From Tannerella sp. (GTDB lineage Bacteria; Bacteroidota; Bacteroidia; Bacteroidales; Tannerellaceae), in contig JAITPH010000217.1 in the NCBI GenBank assembly GCA_031289515.1, positions 1-15,931 on the forward strand: a DNA stretch of 15,931 nucleotides, given 5' to 3'. How positions within the stretch are numbered: the stretch's first letter is position 1; each line of letters begins with the position of its first letter. The notes below the pieces were generated by a model, which saw only the letters and a list, made by a program, of their open reading frames with translations, was not told where the DNA came from and ran no database searches. The position numbers and the translations under genes were made by a program. Of this stretch, positions 1 to 6,912 are shown one piece after another.

Positions 1-978
1 GTGCTTACGGATACTAATAACCGCGAGAAATGTCTTCCCGTGCTGGAAGCGGCTTTGACCGGCCGATAAGCGGAATATTTTACTATCGAAGCGGGCGACG
101 TCAACATTAATTGAAATCAGGTGACGAAAAGATGGGAGAATTTGTCGAAAAACGGCGCTTCCCGCAATTCTTTGCTGGTGAACGTCGGCGGCGGCATGGT
201 AACAGACCTTGGCGGATTTGCAGGCGCTACCTTCAAACGCGGTCTGCACGTCGTCAATATCCCTACAACCCTGATGGCGTCGGTCGATGCTGCCGTCGGC
301 GGCAAAACAGGAATAAACTTCAACGGACTGAAAAACGAAATAGGCTCGTTTTATCAGCCTGACTGCGTTATGATAGACTGTCTGTTTCTCAAGTCTCTGG
401 ATCGCGACAACTTGCTTTCCGGTTATGCCGAGATGATTAAGCACGGACTTATCGGCGACAGCGTGATTTTTCGCAATCTGATGGCTTTTGACTTGGATCG
501 CCGGGATATTGACGCCGACCTGCTTAACGGTTTCGTAAAGGCTTCGGTAGCCGTCAAGGAGCGCATCGTAACGGAAGACCCCAAGGAAATGGGTATCCGT
601 AAGGCGCTTAACTTCGGTCATACTGTCGGACACGCTTTCGAAAGTCTGTCGTTTGCGGCAAACAAACCTGTACTTCACGGTCATGCCGTCGCTGCCGGTA
701 TGGTTTGCGAGCTATATCTGTCGTACAAGACATGCGGATTGTCTATCGAAATCGTGCGGCAAACGACAAATTTCATCAAAGAGAATTATCCGCCTTATGT
801 TTTCAGATGCAGCAACTACGAGGCGATATACGAACTTATGACGCACGATAAAAAAAACGAGGGCGGGCATATCTATTTCGCTTTATTGGGAGACATAGGA
901 GATGTACGTATTAATCAGGAGGTTAGCAAGGACTTGGTTTTCGAGGCGTTAGATTTTTATCGCGAAAATGTTTTCTGA
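1..978 (+). pseudogene. aroB: 3-dehydroquinate synthase, 5'-truncated by window edge, two in-frame stops
   Basis: AroB converts DAHP to 3-dehydroquinate, the second step of the shikimate pathway, using NAD+ and a divalent metal in the cytoplasm. From position 121 the reading frame gives 285 residues with strong AroB hallmarks: the NAD-binding GGGMVTDLGGF, then IPTTLMASVDAAVGGKTG, GYAEMIKHG (Glu metal ligand), LNFGHTVGHAFES and LHGHAVAAG (His metal ligands). The same frame is collinear with the family upstream to base 1 (LTDTNNREKCLPVLE, then FTIEAGD), but is broken by TAA at 67-69 and TGA at 112-114. The residue lining up with the conserved Lys after the EAGD motif appears to be Ile, which suggests real decay. 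A GTG at 121 could restart translation, but the product would lack part of the N-terminal nucleotide-binding domain. About 40 N-terminal codons lie outside the window. Family identity is very sure; pseudogene status is likely, with sequencing error the main alternative. Confidence 0.85.
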
Positions 979-1004
979 ATAGTCTTTTTTTGAAAATTTT
1001 TTTA

Positions 1005-1012
1005 TACCTTTG
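1005..1012 (+). promoter_or_regulatory. Bacteroides-type -7 element for the tRNA gene
   Basis: TACCTTTG matches the Bacteroides housekeeping -7 consensus TAnnTTTG and lies 23 bases before the tRNA. The upstream TTTG at 989-992 is too close (12-base spacer against the usual 19-21), so the -33 element is poor. The call rests on the -7 match and the position. Confidence 0.55.
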
Positions 1013-1035
1013 CGCCGCGAGAAAAAGGCAAAGAG

Positions 1036-1109
1036 CGGGATGTAGCTCAGCCCGGTAGAGTACGCGTCTGGGGGGCGTGTGGTCGCAGGTTCAAATCCTG
1101 TCATCCCGA
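1036..1109 (+). tRNA. tRNA-Pro (anticodon GGG)
   Basis: A full cloverleaf can be drawn. The acceptor stem pairs CGGGATG (1036-1042) with CATCCCG (1102-1108), with discriminator A at 1109. The D stem pairs GCTC (1045-1048) with GAGT (1058-1061), and the D loop contains GG. The anticodon stem pairs 1063-1067 with 1075-1079, including two G-T wobbles. The loop CTGGGGG puts GGG at 1070-1072, which reads the proline codon CCC (and CCU by wobble). The T stem pairs GCAGG (1085-1089) with CCTGT (1097-1101) around the loop TTCAAAT. The CCA tail is not encoded (ACAAA follows), as is common in this phylum. It stands alone, with its own -7 element and terminator. Confidence 0.96.
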
Positions 1110-1121
1110 CAAACTGAAAAT

Positions 1122-1156
1122 AAAAGAGTTACAATAAAATGTGACTCTTTTTTTTT
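1122..1156 (+). terminator. Intrinsic terminator after tRNA-Pro
   Basis: AAAAGAGTTAC (1122-1132) pairs with GTGACTCTTTT (1141-1151) through an 11-bp stem with one T-G wobble and an 8-base loop. A run of nine T spans 1148-1156. It starts 13 bases after the tRNA. Confidence 0.85.
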
Positions 1157-1350
1157 GCACTTCCGGCGCTTGGGAGATTTCGGCGCTTGGTGTATACTGG
1201 AAATGTCTTAAAAGCAGGCATCTCCAGCAATTCGGGAATATCAAGGCGGCAATATTGCTTCGCTTTTCCGCCGACATTTCCGGCGACGTCGGCATTGCCT
1301 CAATAGTCAATCGAGCAACCTTATGAACATTTAGCGTTTGAGACAGTATA
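1157..1350 (+). other. Intergenic stretch with no supported gene; possible decayed sequence or dispersed repeat
   Basis: The stretch between the tRNA terminator and the sigma-gene promoter motif is richer in G+C than the other spacers. It holds two copies of CGGCGCTTGG (1164-1173 and 1181-1190) and a GCCGAC/GTCGGC inverted repeat (1270-1275 and 1288-1293). The open frames here, an 85-codon one on the minus strand that runs through the terminator into the tRNA 3' end and a 61-codon one on the plus strand, match no family I recognise. I see no RNA gene. Confidence 0.4.
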
Positions 1351-1395
1351 TTTAACATTTAAAGTGAGTACTTTTGTCAAATTTTGTTCTCTTTT
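1351..1395 (+). promoter_or_regulatory. Promoter-like two-block motif, copy 1, before the ECF sigma gene
   Basis: Block one is TTTAACA, three variable bases, then AAAGTGAGTACT (1351-1372). After 9 unconserved bases comes block two, TTTTnTTCTCTTnT (1382-1395). The same two blocks with the same spacing recur at 2116-2160 before the anti-sigma gene. AGTGAGTA and TTCTCTT are 16 bases apart, a normal ECF -35/-10 spacing, so this is probably the ECF sigma factor's own promoter (inference). This copy also contains TACTTTTG (1369-1376), a match to the housekeeping TAnnTTTG element, but without a TTTG at the right distance upstream. Confidence 0.55.
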
Positions 1396-1410
1396 AAAAA
1401 ATAGGATAAA

Positions 1411-2004
1411 ATGAGCCAGAAAAATAGGAAAACCATTTTTTCGGAAACTTGCATGTTGCAAAAACAATTTTTGGCCGGCGACGACAGCGCGTTTGCCTCC
1501 ATATATAAGTTGTATGCCAAAGGCTTATACGCTTTCGGCTTGTCATTGCATGTAGCCACGGAGCTTATTGAAGACGCTATTCAAGACGTTTTTATCGAAA
1601 TATATACTAACAAGCCGCTTTTGAAAAACGTTAGCAATCTCAAATCTTATCTTATGATGACCTTTCGCAATCGACTCTTTTATCTTGTGAAGTGTTCGGA
1701 AAATTGCGTCGAGATGGATGTTAATTTTGCGGACTATGAATCTGAAGAACTCGACATGCAAACGATTTTGATGGAAAAAGAGGAAGAAGACAAAAAGGAA
1801 AGCATTGTAAAACTCCTCCTCTCGGAGTTAAATGCAAACCAGCGTGAAGCTCTGTATCATCGTTATGTAGATGACATGTCATATATGGATATAGCTTTGA
1901 TAATGAATATCAACTATCAGTCGGCAAAGAATCTTGTTCACAGGGCAATAACCAAGTTGAAATCAGTTGCGACGTCTGTTCATTCCCCCCCCCCTATTTT
2001 TTGA
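1411..2004 (+). CDS. ECF (FecI-type) RNA polymerase sigma-70 factor
   Basis: This 197-residue protein is an extracytoplasmic-function sigma factor that directs RNA polymerase to a small regulon. Region 2 spans about residues 25-92 (FLAGDDSAFASIYKLYAKGL; DAIQDVFIEIY; LKSYLMMTFRNRLF). Region 4, with the DNA-binding helix-turn-helix, spans about 133-186 (LNANQREALYHRYVDDMSY, then INYQSAKNLVHRAITKLK). The length is usual for Bacteroidetes FecI-like factors. The next gene is a FecR anti-sigma factor and the one after it an STN-domain SusC, so the natural activator is the loaded SusC transporter acting through FecR. The ATG at 1411 follows the promoter-like motif by about 15 bases. The last codons (HSPPPIF) are written by a run of ten C, so the C-terminus would change if the run slipped. 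Confidence 0.93.
   Translation: MSQKNRKTIFSETCMLQKQFLAGDDSAFASIYKLYAKGLYAFGLSLHVATELIEDAIQDVFIEIYTNKPLLKNVSNLKSYLMMTFRNRLFYLVKCSENCVEMDVNFADYESEELDMQTILMEKEEEDKKESIVKLLLSELNANQREALYHRYVDDMSYMDIALIMNINYQSAKNLVHRAITKLKSVATSVHSPPPIF
1985..1994 (+). repeat. Ten-base C homopolymer at the 3' end of the sigma gene
   Basis: A run of ten C lies 8 bases before the sigma gene's TGA, in AT-rich surroundings. Gain of one base would extend the frame through the spacer to a TGA just before copy 2 of the promoter motif, adding about 35 residues. Loss of one base would give a different tail of similar size. Such tracts can mutate by slipped-strand pairing and are also prone to sequencing error. Confidence 0.8.
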
Positions 2005-2029
2005 TAAAAAAAGTGTCTTTTTATCTTTT
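2003..2029 (+). terminator. Weak AT-rich hairpin after the sigma gene
   Basis: GATAAAAA (2003-2010) and TTTTTATC (2018-2025) form a perfect 8-bp inverted repeat with a 7-base loop, followed by four T. It overlaps the sigma stop codon. The stem has only two G-C pairs, so it is at best a weak terminator or attenuator. A separate promoter-like motif before the next gene fits partial separation of the two transcripts. Confidence 0.3.
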
Positions 2030-2050
2030 CGTAAATATTTTTTCCGATGC

Positions 2051-2079
2051 GCAAATATTGCACACCATAGAGCAAATAT
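2051..2079 (+). repeat. Direct repeat GCAAATAT, 21-base period
   Basis: GCAAATAT occurs at 2051-2058 and 2072-2079, so the copies start 21 bases apart, about two helical turns. They lie 37 bases upstream of the promoter-like motif for the anti-sigma gene. An activator or repressor site is possible, but the units are short and AT-rich, so chance is a real alternative. Confidence 0.25.
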
Positions 2080-2115
2080 CTGAGAGAAGTTGCCGAATAC
2101 GTAGTCTTTGATTTT

Positions 2116-2160
2116 TTTAACAAAGAAAGTGAGTACTAAAACCGTCTTTTCTTCTCTTAT
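2116..2160 (+). promoter_or_regulatory. Promoter-like two-block motif, copy 2, before the anti-sigma gene
   Basis: TTTAACA, three variable bases, AAAGTGAGTACT (2116-2137), then 9 bases and TTTTnTTCTCTTnT (2147-2160). This repeats copy 1 at 1351-1395 with identical spacing. If TTCTCTT (2152-2158) is the -10 element, transcription would begin at about 2165. That is downstream of a possible TTG start at 2160 and favours ATG at 2214 for the anti-sigma protein. This copy lacks the housekeeping TTTG found in copy 1. Confidence 0.55.
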
Positions 2161-2213
2161 TGGAAAAGTTATTTAATTTCATAGACAAAAGATACAAAAG
2201 CGACATTAGTAAG

Positions 2214-3437
2214 ATGAAAAAAGATTATTCAAAATATCAAATTTTCGATTTTCTGCTTGATGAATATTTCGTAGAGTCGATGCTTCATCCTACCCCCGAA
2301 AGCGAAGCATTCTGGAAGGAACTTCTCGACAGCACAGGAAAAGTGAACGTCGATTTATTTCTATCCTCTTTCGTGGCGCTCAAGGATTTACGCGACCAAG
2401 AACCTGATGTCCCCGACAACAGGGTAGATTTTGTATGGGAACGCATTACCAAAACCATCCGTAAATCCAAACGGATACGCTTGTTTAGACGTATATCGGT
2501 AGCCGCCGGCATTGCCGTGAGCATCGCCGCAGTCATACTCATTTTGTTTACGCTGACTGGACGCTTAATCTCAAACAAAGATGTCAGAATTGCTGATTTT
2601 GCCAAAGAAAACAGTATTCACAAGCATCAGGCAAACGGCGCTATTCAATTAATATCAGGGGATCAGACATGGGAAATGGATGGTTTTCAGGCAGAAATCG
2701 AGCACGATACGGACAACAAACTGACTATCAACAGCCAGTCCGTCGACCCTGTCCCTTCGACTGAAGATACGAAGCAAACATCGACATACAATGAATTAAT
2801 AGTGCCTTACGGTAAGCGAGCCTTCCTGCGATTGCCCGATAGCACTTCGATATGGTTGAACACCGGGACCAAGGTGATATATCCCTCATTTTTCGCCAAA
2901 GACAAGCGCGAAATATATGTAGAAGGAGAGATTTATGCCGAGGTAGCGCATGAAGAAAATCGTCCGTTCCTGATCAAAACCGAACAAATTGACGTTCGCG
3001 TTTTGGGAACAGTACTCAACGTCACTGCCTATAAGGAAGATAATCGCATTGATATTGTTCTGGTTAGCGGTTCGGTCGATGTCAAAACCGAGGACGGCAT
3101 GTCCACCGTGATGCAGCCCAACCAACTCTTTTCGATTACGGACGCAGCAAGTACCCTCGCAACCGTCAATTCCGAGAACTATATCTCGTGGCGCGAGGGA
3201 ATATACATCTTTGCAAGCGAGCCTGTCGAAAATATTTTATTAAGGTTGGCCCGCTATTACAATGTAACTATGAAGATTCCGACTAATCCATGCGGCATTT
3301 TATGCTCCGGCAAACTGGAGCTGAAAGACGATTTGGCGCAGATATTGGAAGGACTAATGGAAATCGCTCCGATGAATTTCGGAGTAAGTGAGGACGAAGA
3401 ATATTGGATAAGTTTTCAGCAAACAGACGACAAATGA
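2214..3437 (+). CDS. FecR-family anti-sigma factor (inner-membrane sigma regulator)
   Basis: FecR-type proteins hold their ECF sigma factor at the inner membrane and release it when the partner outer-membrane transporter signals. From ATG 2214 the protein has 407 residues. It has a cytoplasmic N-terminal region typical of Bacteroidetes FecR (SKYQIFDFLLDEYF; HPTPESEAFW), one membrane helix at about residues 95-115 (VAAGIAVSIAAVILILFTL), a periplasmic FecR domain at about 192-292 (ELIVPYGKRAFLRLPDSTS; REIYVEGEIYAEVAHEENRP; VRVLGTVLNVTAY), and a C-terminal DUF4974 at about 333-400. An in-frame TTG at 2160 would add 18 residues. I prefer 2214 because family members usually begin just before this DYSKY-like segment, and because the promoter motif would start transcription after 2160. 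It sits 209 bases after the sigma gene and 43 bases before susC. Confidence 0.9.
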   Translation: MKKDYSKYQIFDFLLDEYFVESMLHPTPESEAFWKELLDSTGKVNVDLFLSSFVALKDLRDQEPDVPDNRVDFVWERITKTIRKSKRIRLFRRISVAAGIAVSIAAVILILFTLTGRLISNKDVRIADFAKENSIHKHQANGAIQLISGDQTWEMDGFQAEIEHDTDNKLTINSQSVDPVPSTEDTKQTSTYNELIVPYGKRAFLRLPDSTSIWLNTGTKVIYPSFFAKDKREIYVEGEIYAEVAHEENRPFLIKTEQIDVRVLGTVLNVTAYKEDNRIDIVLVSGSVDVKTEDGMSTVMQPNQLFSITDAASTLATVNSENYISWREGIYIFASEPVENILLRLARYYNVTMKIPTNPCGILCSGKLELKDDLAQILEGLMEIAPMNFGVSEDEEYWISFQQTDDK

Positions 3438-3450
3438 AGTTTTCATTAAC

Positions 3451-3465
3451 AATAATAATAATAAT
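3451..3465 (+). repeat. (AAT)5 microsatellite just before susC
   Basis: Five tandem AAT units lie 15 bases before the susC start. An ATG at 3471 opens a six-codon frame that ends with TGA at 3489-3491, overlapping the susC ATG at 3481 in another frame. The AT-rich leader is typical of Bacteroidetes translation starts, where Shine-Dalgarno sites are often absent. Unit changes could alter leader length, but nothing shows that they do. Confidence 0.5.
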
Positions 3466-3480
3466 TAATCATGAAAAACT

Positions 3481-6400
3481 ATGCAAATTGACAGATTCAT
3501 TGATTTGAAATGCAATCGATTAACACAGTTGTTGATCATGTTGTTCATTCATGCCCTGTTCTCTAACGGAACAAGCGCGCAAGTAAAGCAATTGACTATT
3601 CAAAAAAACAACGTGACGGTAGGCGAAGTCCTGGCGCTCGTTGAAAAAGAAGGTCAATATGTATTCTTCTATGCTGATAAGGACGTAGATTTATCCCGAA
3701 AGGTAAGTCTGAATCTGAGAAATCAGCCTGTGACAAAGGTCTTGGACGAACTGTTCAAGAATACTCAGAACAGCTACCGAGTAGATGGTAAGCAGATTTT
3801 TATCACAAAAAAAGCAGCCCAGGCGGTCAGTTCGACAACCGTTTCGCCCGACAATGTCAATGTCACCGGTATAATATCCGATGAAGAAGGCGAGGCGCTT
3901 GCAGGAGCTTCCGTTGGAGTTAAGGGAAGTACCCGAGGCGTAATGACCGATATGGATGGAAAATTCACTATTGACGTGAAGACATCCGACGTATTGGAAT
4001 TTTCGTATATCGGATATGAGAAATACGTCGTTGAGGTAGGTCAGCAGCGGACATTTATCGTCCGTTTGGAGCCTAAAAAGAACGAACTCGACGAAGTAAC
4101 GGTTGTCGCTTTTGCGAGGCAAAAAAAGGAAAGCGTGGTCGCTTCGATCTCAACCATTAACGCTAAAGATTTGAAAACGCCGTCAAGCAACCTCACTACG
4201 GCATTTGCCGGACGTCTGGCCGGAGTGATTTCTTACCAGCGAAGCGGCGAACCGGGCAGAGACAATGCGCAGTTCTTTATTCGCGGCGTAACTACATTCG
4301 GTTACAAAAAAGACCCTTTGATTCTAATTGACGGTATCGAAATGGAATCCAACGATTTAGCCCGTCTTCAGCCTGACGACATCGCCAATTTCTCAATCAT
4401 GAAAGACGCTACCGCAGCTGCATTATACGGCTCGCGCGGCGCCAACGGAGTGATATTGGTGAATACGAAAGAAGGCGCCGAAGGTAAGGTGAAAGTGGAT
4501 ATTCGCTACGAGACTTCCATGTCGCGACCTACTCGCGAGGTGGATTTGGCCGACCCGATTACTTACATGAGGCTGCATAACGAAGCTGTACGCACACGCG
4601 ATCCGTTAGGCGTCGAGCCTTACATGCCCGACAAAATAGAAAATACGATGTTGGGACTTAACAACATGGCATTTCCGGCAGTGGACTGGAAAAGCATCCT
4701 ATTTAAAAAATATGCTATAAACAACCGCCTTAATTTTAATCTGAGTGGCGGCGGGAAAGTGGCAAGATATTATATTTCAGGAGGTTACAGCAAAGACAAC
4801 GGTTTGCTGAACGTTGACGGTCAAAACAACTTCAACAACAATATCGACCTTCAGCGATTCATATTGCGTACAACAGTCAATATTAACATGACGCCGACAA
4901 CCGAGGTCGTTTTAAGAATGTACGGCACTTTCGATGACTATTCGGGCCCTTTAAACGATGGAGGTTATTACTACAATCAGTTGATTAACACCAACCCTGT
5001 ACTGTTCCCGCCGGTTTACCGTCCCGACCGTCGTCACGAGAAAGCGCCTTATATAATGTTCGGTAACGCCGGAACGACTTCGCCTCAATACACCAATCCG
5101 TATGCAGACATGGTAAGAGGATATCGAGATTATTCCGAATCAAACATGATGGCTCAGGGAGAAGTAAAACAAGATTTGTCGTTTCTGCTTGAAGGATTGA
5201 AATTCAGGGCGCTACTAAATACCGAACGTTATTCGTACTTTGATGTTACTCGTAATTACAATCCTTATTATTTCGCTATTGGAAGTTATGATTCTCAGGA
5301 AGATACCTATACGCTGACATCGTTGAATACAGGTTCGGAAGCGCTTCAATACAGCGAAGGCGCTAAAAATATCAATACCACCTACTATTTTGAAGGCGCT
5401 ATCGACTATGCCAAAACCATTGACGAAAAGCACAGCGTTACAGGTTTGCTTGTAGCTACAATGCGCGAGTATAAAAATGGGAACCCGGGTTCGTTAACTC
5501 TTTCGTTACCTCAACGAAACATTGGTTTTGCCGGACGCGCTACTTATTCGTACGACAGTCGCTATTTCCTGGAAGCCAACTTCGGTTATAACGGCTCGGA
5601 ACGCTTTGCATCCAAGCATCGTTGGGGCTTTTTTCCGTCTTTCGGGCTTGGTTATTTGGTCAGCAACGAAAAGTTCTTCCTCGACGAATGGAAGGATAAA
5701 TTTAACAAGTTGAAACTGAAATTCACCCACGGTCTCGTCGGTAATGATGCAATCGGCAGCAATGAAGATCGATTTTTTTACCTGTCAAATGTTAATGTCA
5801 CAGATGGAGGCAAAAATATCAACTTTGGCTACGACTACGGATATAACCATCCGGGTGGCGGCGTGAGCATGATACGTTATGCAAATGAAGATATTTCGTG
5901 GGAAACGGCTTATAAAACCAATGTGGGCATTGAACTCGGATTGTTCAAAACCTTTGAACTGCAAGCCGACTATTTCTACGAACACCGTACCAACATCCTG
6001 ATGACCCGAAGCAGTATACCGACATCTATCGGTTTGCAACAGTCTCCTTCGGCAAACGTTGGCGAAGCTACCGGACAAGGAATCGAATTTTCGTTGGATT
6101 ACAACAAATCATTTACGAAAGATTTATGGTTGCAGGCTAATGCCAACTTTACCTACGCTGTGGGCAAATATAAGATATATGAGGAGCCTGATTACCCGGA
6201 TTTGCCTTGGCTGAAACGGACTGGCAGGGGACTGTCGCAGCAATGGGGATTCGTAGCCGAACGTTTATTTGTCGACGAAGAAGAAGTGAGAAACTCGCCG
6301 ACTCAGACATTCGGCAACCAGAGAACGATGGCCGGAGATATCAAATATAAAGATATAAACGGCGATGGACGAATCACCGATAACGACAGAGTGCCTATCG

Positions 6401-6900
6401 GTTATCCGACCGACCCTGAAATTATTTACGGTTTTGGCACGTCAAGCGGATATAAAGACTTCGACTTTTCATTCTTCTTTCAAGGCTCGGCGCGTTCTTC
6501 GTTTTGGGTTGATGCGGAAGCTACTTCGCCTTTTATAAACAATCAAAGAGCTTTGCTGAAAGTTTATTCCGATAACTATTGGTCGGAAAACGACCGTGAT
6601 TTATATGCCTTGTGGCCTCGCTTGACTACACAAATACATGGAAACAATACTCAACGAAGTACATGGTTTATGCGCGATGGCTCTTTCCTGAGATTGAAAA
6701 GCGTCGAATTGGGTTATTCGTTTACCAACCGGACGGCGCTGATACGTAAACTGAATGTTAATATGCTTCGCTTCTATCTGAGCGGAACTAACCTTATGAC
6801 TTTCAGTAAATTCAAGCTTTGGGACGTCGAAATGGGCGGAAATGGCTTAGGCTATCCCGTTCAAATGGTTCTAAATGCAGGTGTTCAATTAAACTTTTAA
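3481..6900 (+). CDS. SusC/RagA-family TonB-dependent outer-membrane transporter with STN signalling domain
   Basis: This 1139-residue protein is an outer-membrane active transporter that works as a complex with SusD and is powered by TonB. Domains in order: signal peptide about 1-33 (cleavage near SNGTSA); STN domain about 38-110, which in FecA-type transporters contacts the periplasmic part of FecR; carboxypeptidase-regulatory-like domain about 127-196 (VTGIISDEEGEALAGASVGV; SYIGYEKYVV); TonB-box-like stretch about 204-222 (DEVTVVAFARQKKESVV); plug about 215-330 (FFIRGVTTFG; DPLILIDGIE; DATAAALYGSRGANGVILVN); then a long beta-barrel ending in the usual aromatic residue (VQLNF). The frame is intact. 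The STN domain and the adjacent sigma and anti-sigma genes show that it is a signalling transporter. The substrate cannot be told from sequence. SusD follows after 12 bases. Confidence 0.96.
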   Translation: MQIDRFIDLKCNRLTQLLIMLFIHALFSNGTSAQVKQLTIQKNNVTVGEVLALVEKEGQYVFFYADKDVDLSRKVSLNLRNQPVTKVLDELFKNTQNSYRVDGKQIFITKKAAQAVSSTTVSPDNVNVTGIISDEEGEALAGASVGVKGSTRGVMTDMDGKFTIDVKTSDVLEFSYIGYEKYVVEVGQQRTFIVRLEPKKNELDEVTVVAFARQKKESVVASISTINAKDLKTPSSNLTTAFAGRLAGVISYQRSGEPGRDNAQFFIRGVTTFGYKKDPLILIDGIEMESNDLARLQPDDIANFSIMKDATAAALYGSRGANGVILVNTKEGAEGKVKVDIRYETSMSRPTREVDLADPITYMRLHNEAVRTRDPLGVEPYMPDKIENTMLGLNNMAFPAVDWKSILFKKYAINNRLNFNLSGGGKVARYYISGGYSKDNGLLNVDGQNNFNNNIDLQRFILRTTVNINMTPTTEVVLRMYGTFDDYSGPLNDGGYYYNQLINTNPVLFPPVYRPDRRHEKAPYIMFGNAGTTSPQYTNPYADMVRGYRDYSESNMMAQGEVKQDLSFLLEGLKFRALLNTERYSYFDVTRNYNPYYFAIGSYDSQEDTYTLTSLNTGSEALQYSEGAKNINTTYYFEGAIDYAKTIDEKHSVTGLLVATMREYKNGNPGSLTLSLPQRNIGFAGRATYSYDSRYFLEANFGYNGSERFASKHRWGFFPSFGLGYLVSNEKFFLDEWKDKFNKLKLKFTHGLVGNDAIGSNEDRFFYLSNVNVTDGGKNINFGYDYGYNHPGGGVSMIRYANEDISWETAYKTNVGIELGLFKTFELQADYFYEHRTNILMTRSSIPTSIGLQQSPSANVGEATGQGIEFSLDYNKSFTKDLWLQANANFTYAVGKYKIYEEPDYPDLPWLKRTGRGLSQQWGFVAERLFVDEEEVRNSPTQTFGNQRTMAGDIKYKDINGDGRITDNDRVPIGYPTDPEIIYGFGTSSGYKDFDFSFFFQGSARSSFWVDAEATSPFINNQRALLKVYSDNYWSENDRDLYALWPRLTTQIHGNNTQRSTWFMRDGSFLRLKSVELGYSFTNRTALIRKLNVNMLRFYLSGTNLMTFSKFKLWDVEMGGNGLGYPVQMVLNAGVQLNF

Positions 6901-6912
6901 AACATAAATACA

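Noticed and set aside
70..125. Frameshift in aroB instead of in-frame stops
   Set aside because: The frame before and after both stops aligns with AroB without a gap (EAGD upstream, RWENLSKNGASRNSL downstream), so no indel is needed.
1101..1358. Minus-strand 85-codon open frame after the tRNA
   Set aside because: It runs through the terminator hairpin into the tRNA 3' end, has no recognised family and no visible promoter. Treated as noncoding.
2160..2213. TTG at 2160 as start of the anti-sigma protein
   Set aside because: It lies inside block two of the promoter-like motif, so a transcript from there would start after it, and the extra 18 residues are not typical of the family.
3361..3400. 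CTCCGA/TCGGAG hairpin near the end of the anti-sigma gene
   Set aside because: A 6-bp stem inside coding sequence with no T run; probably chance.
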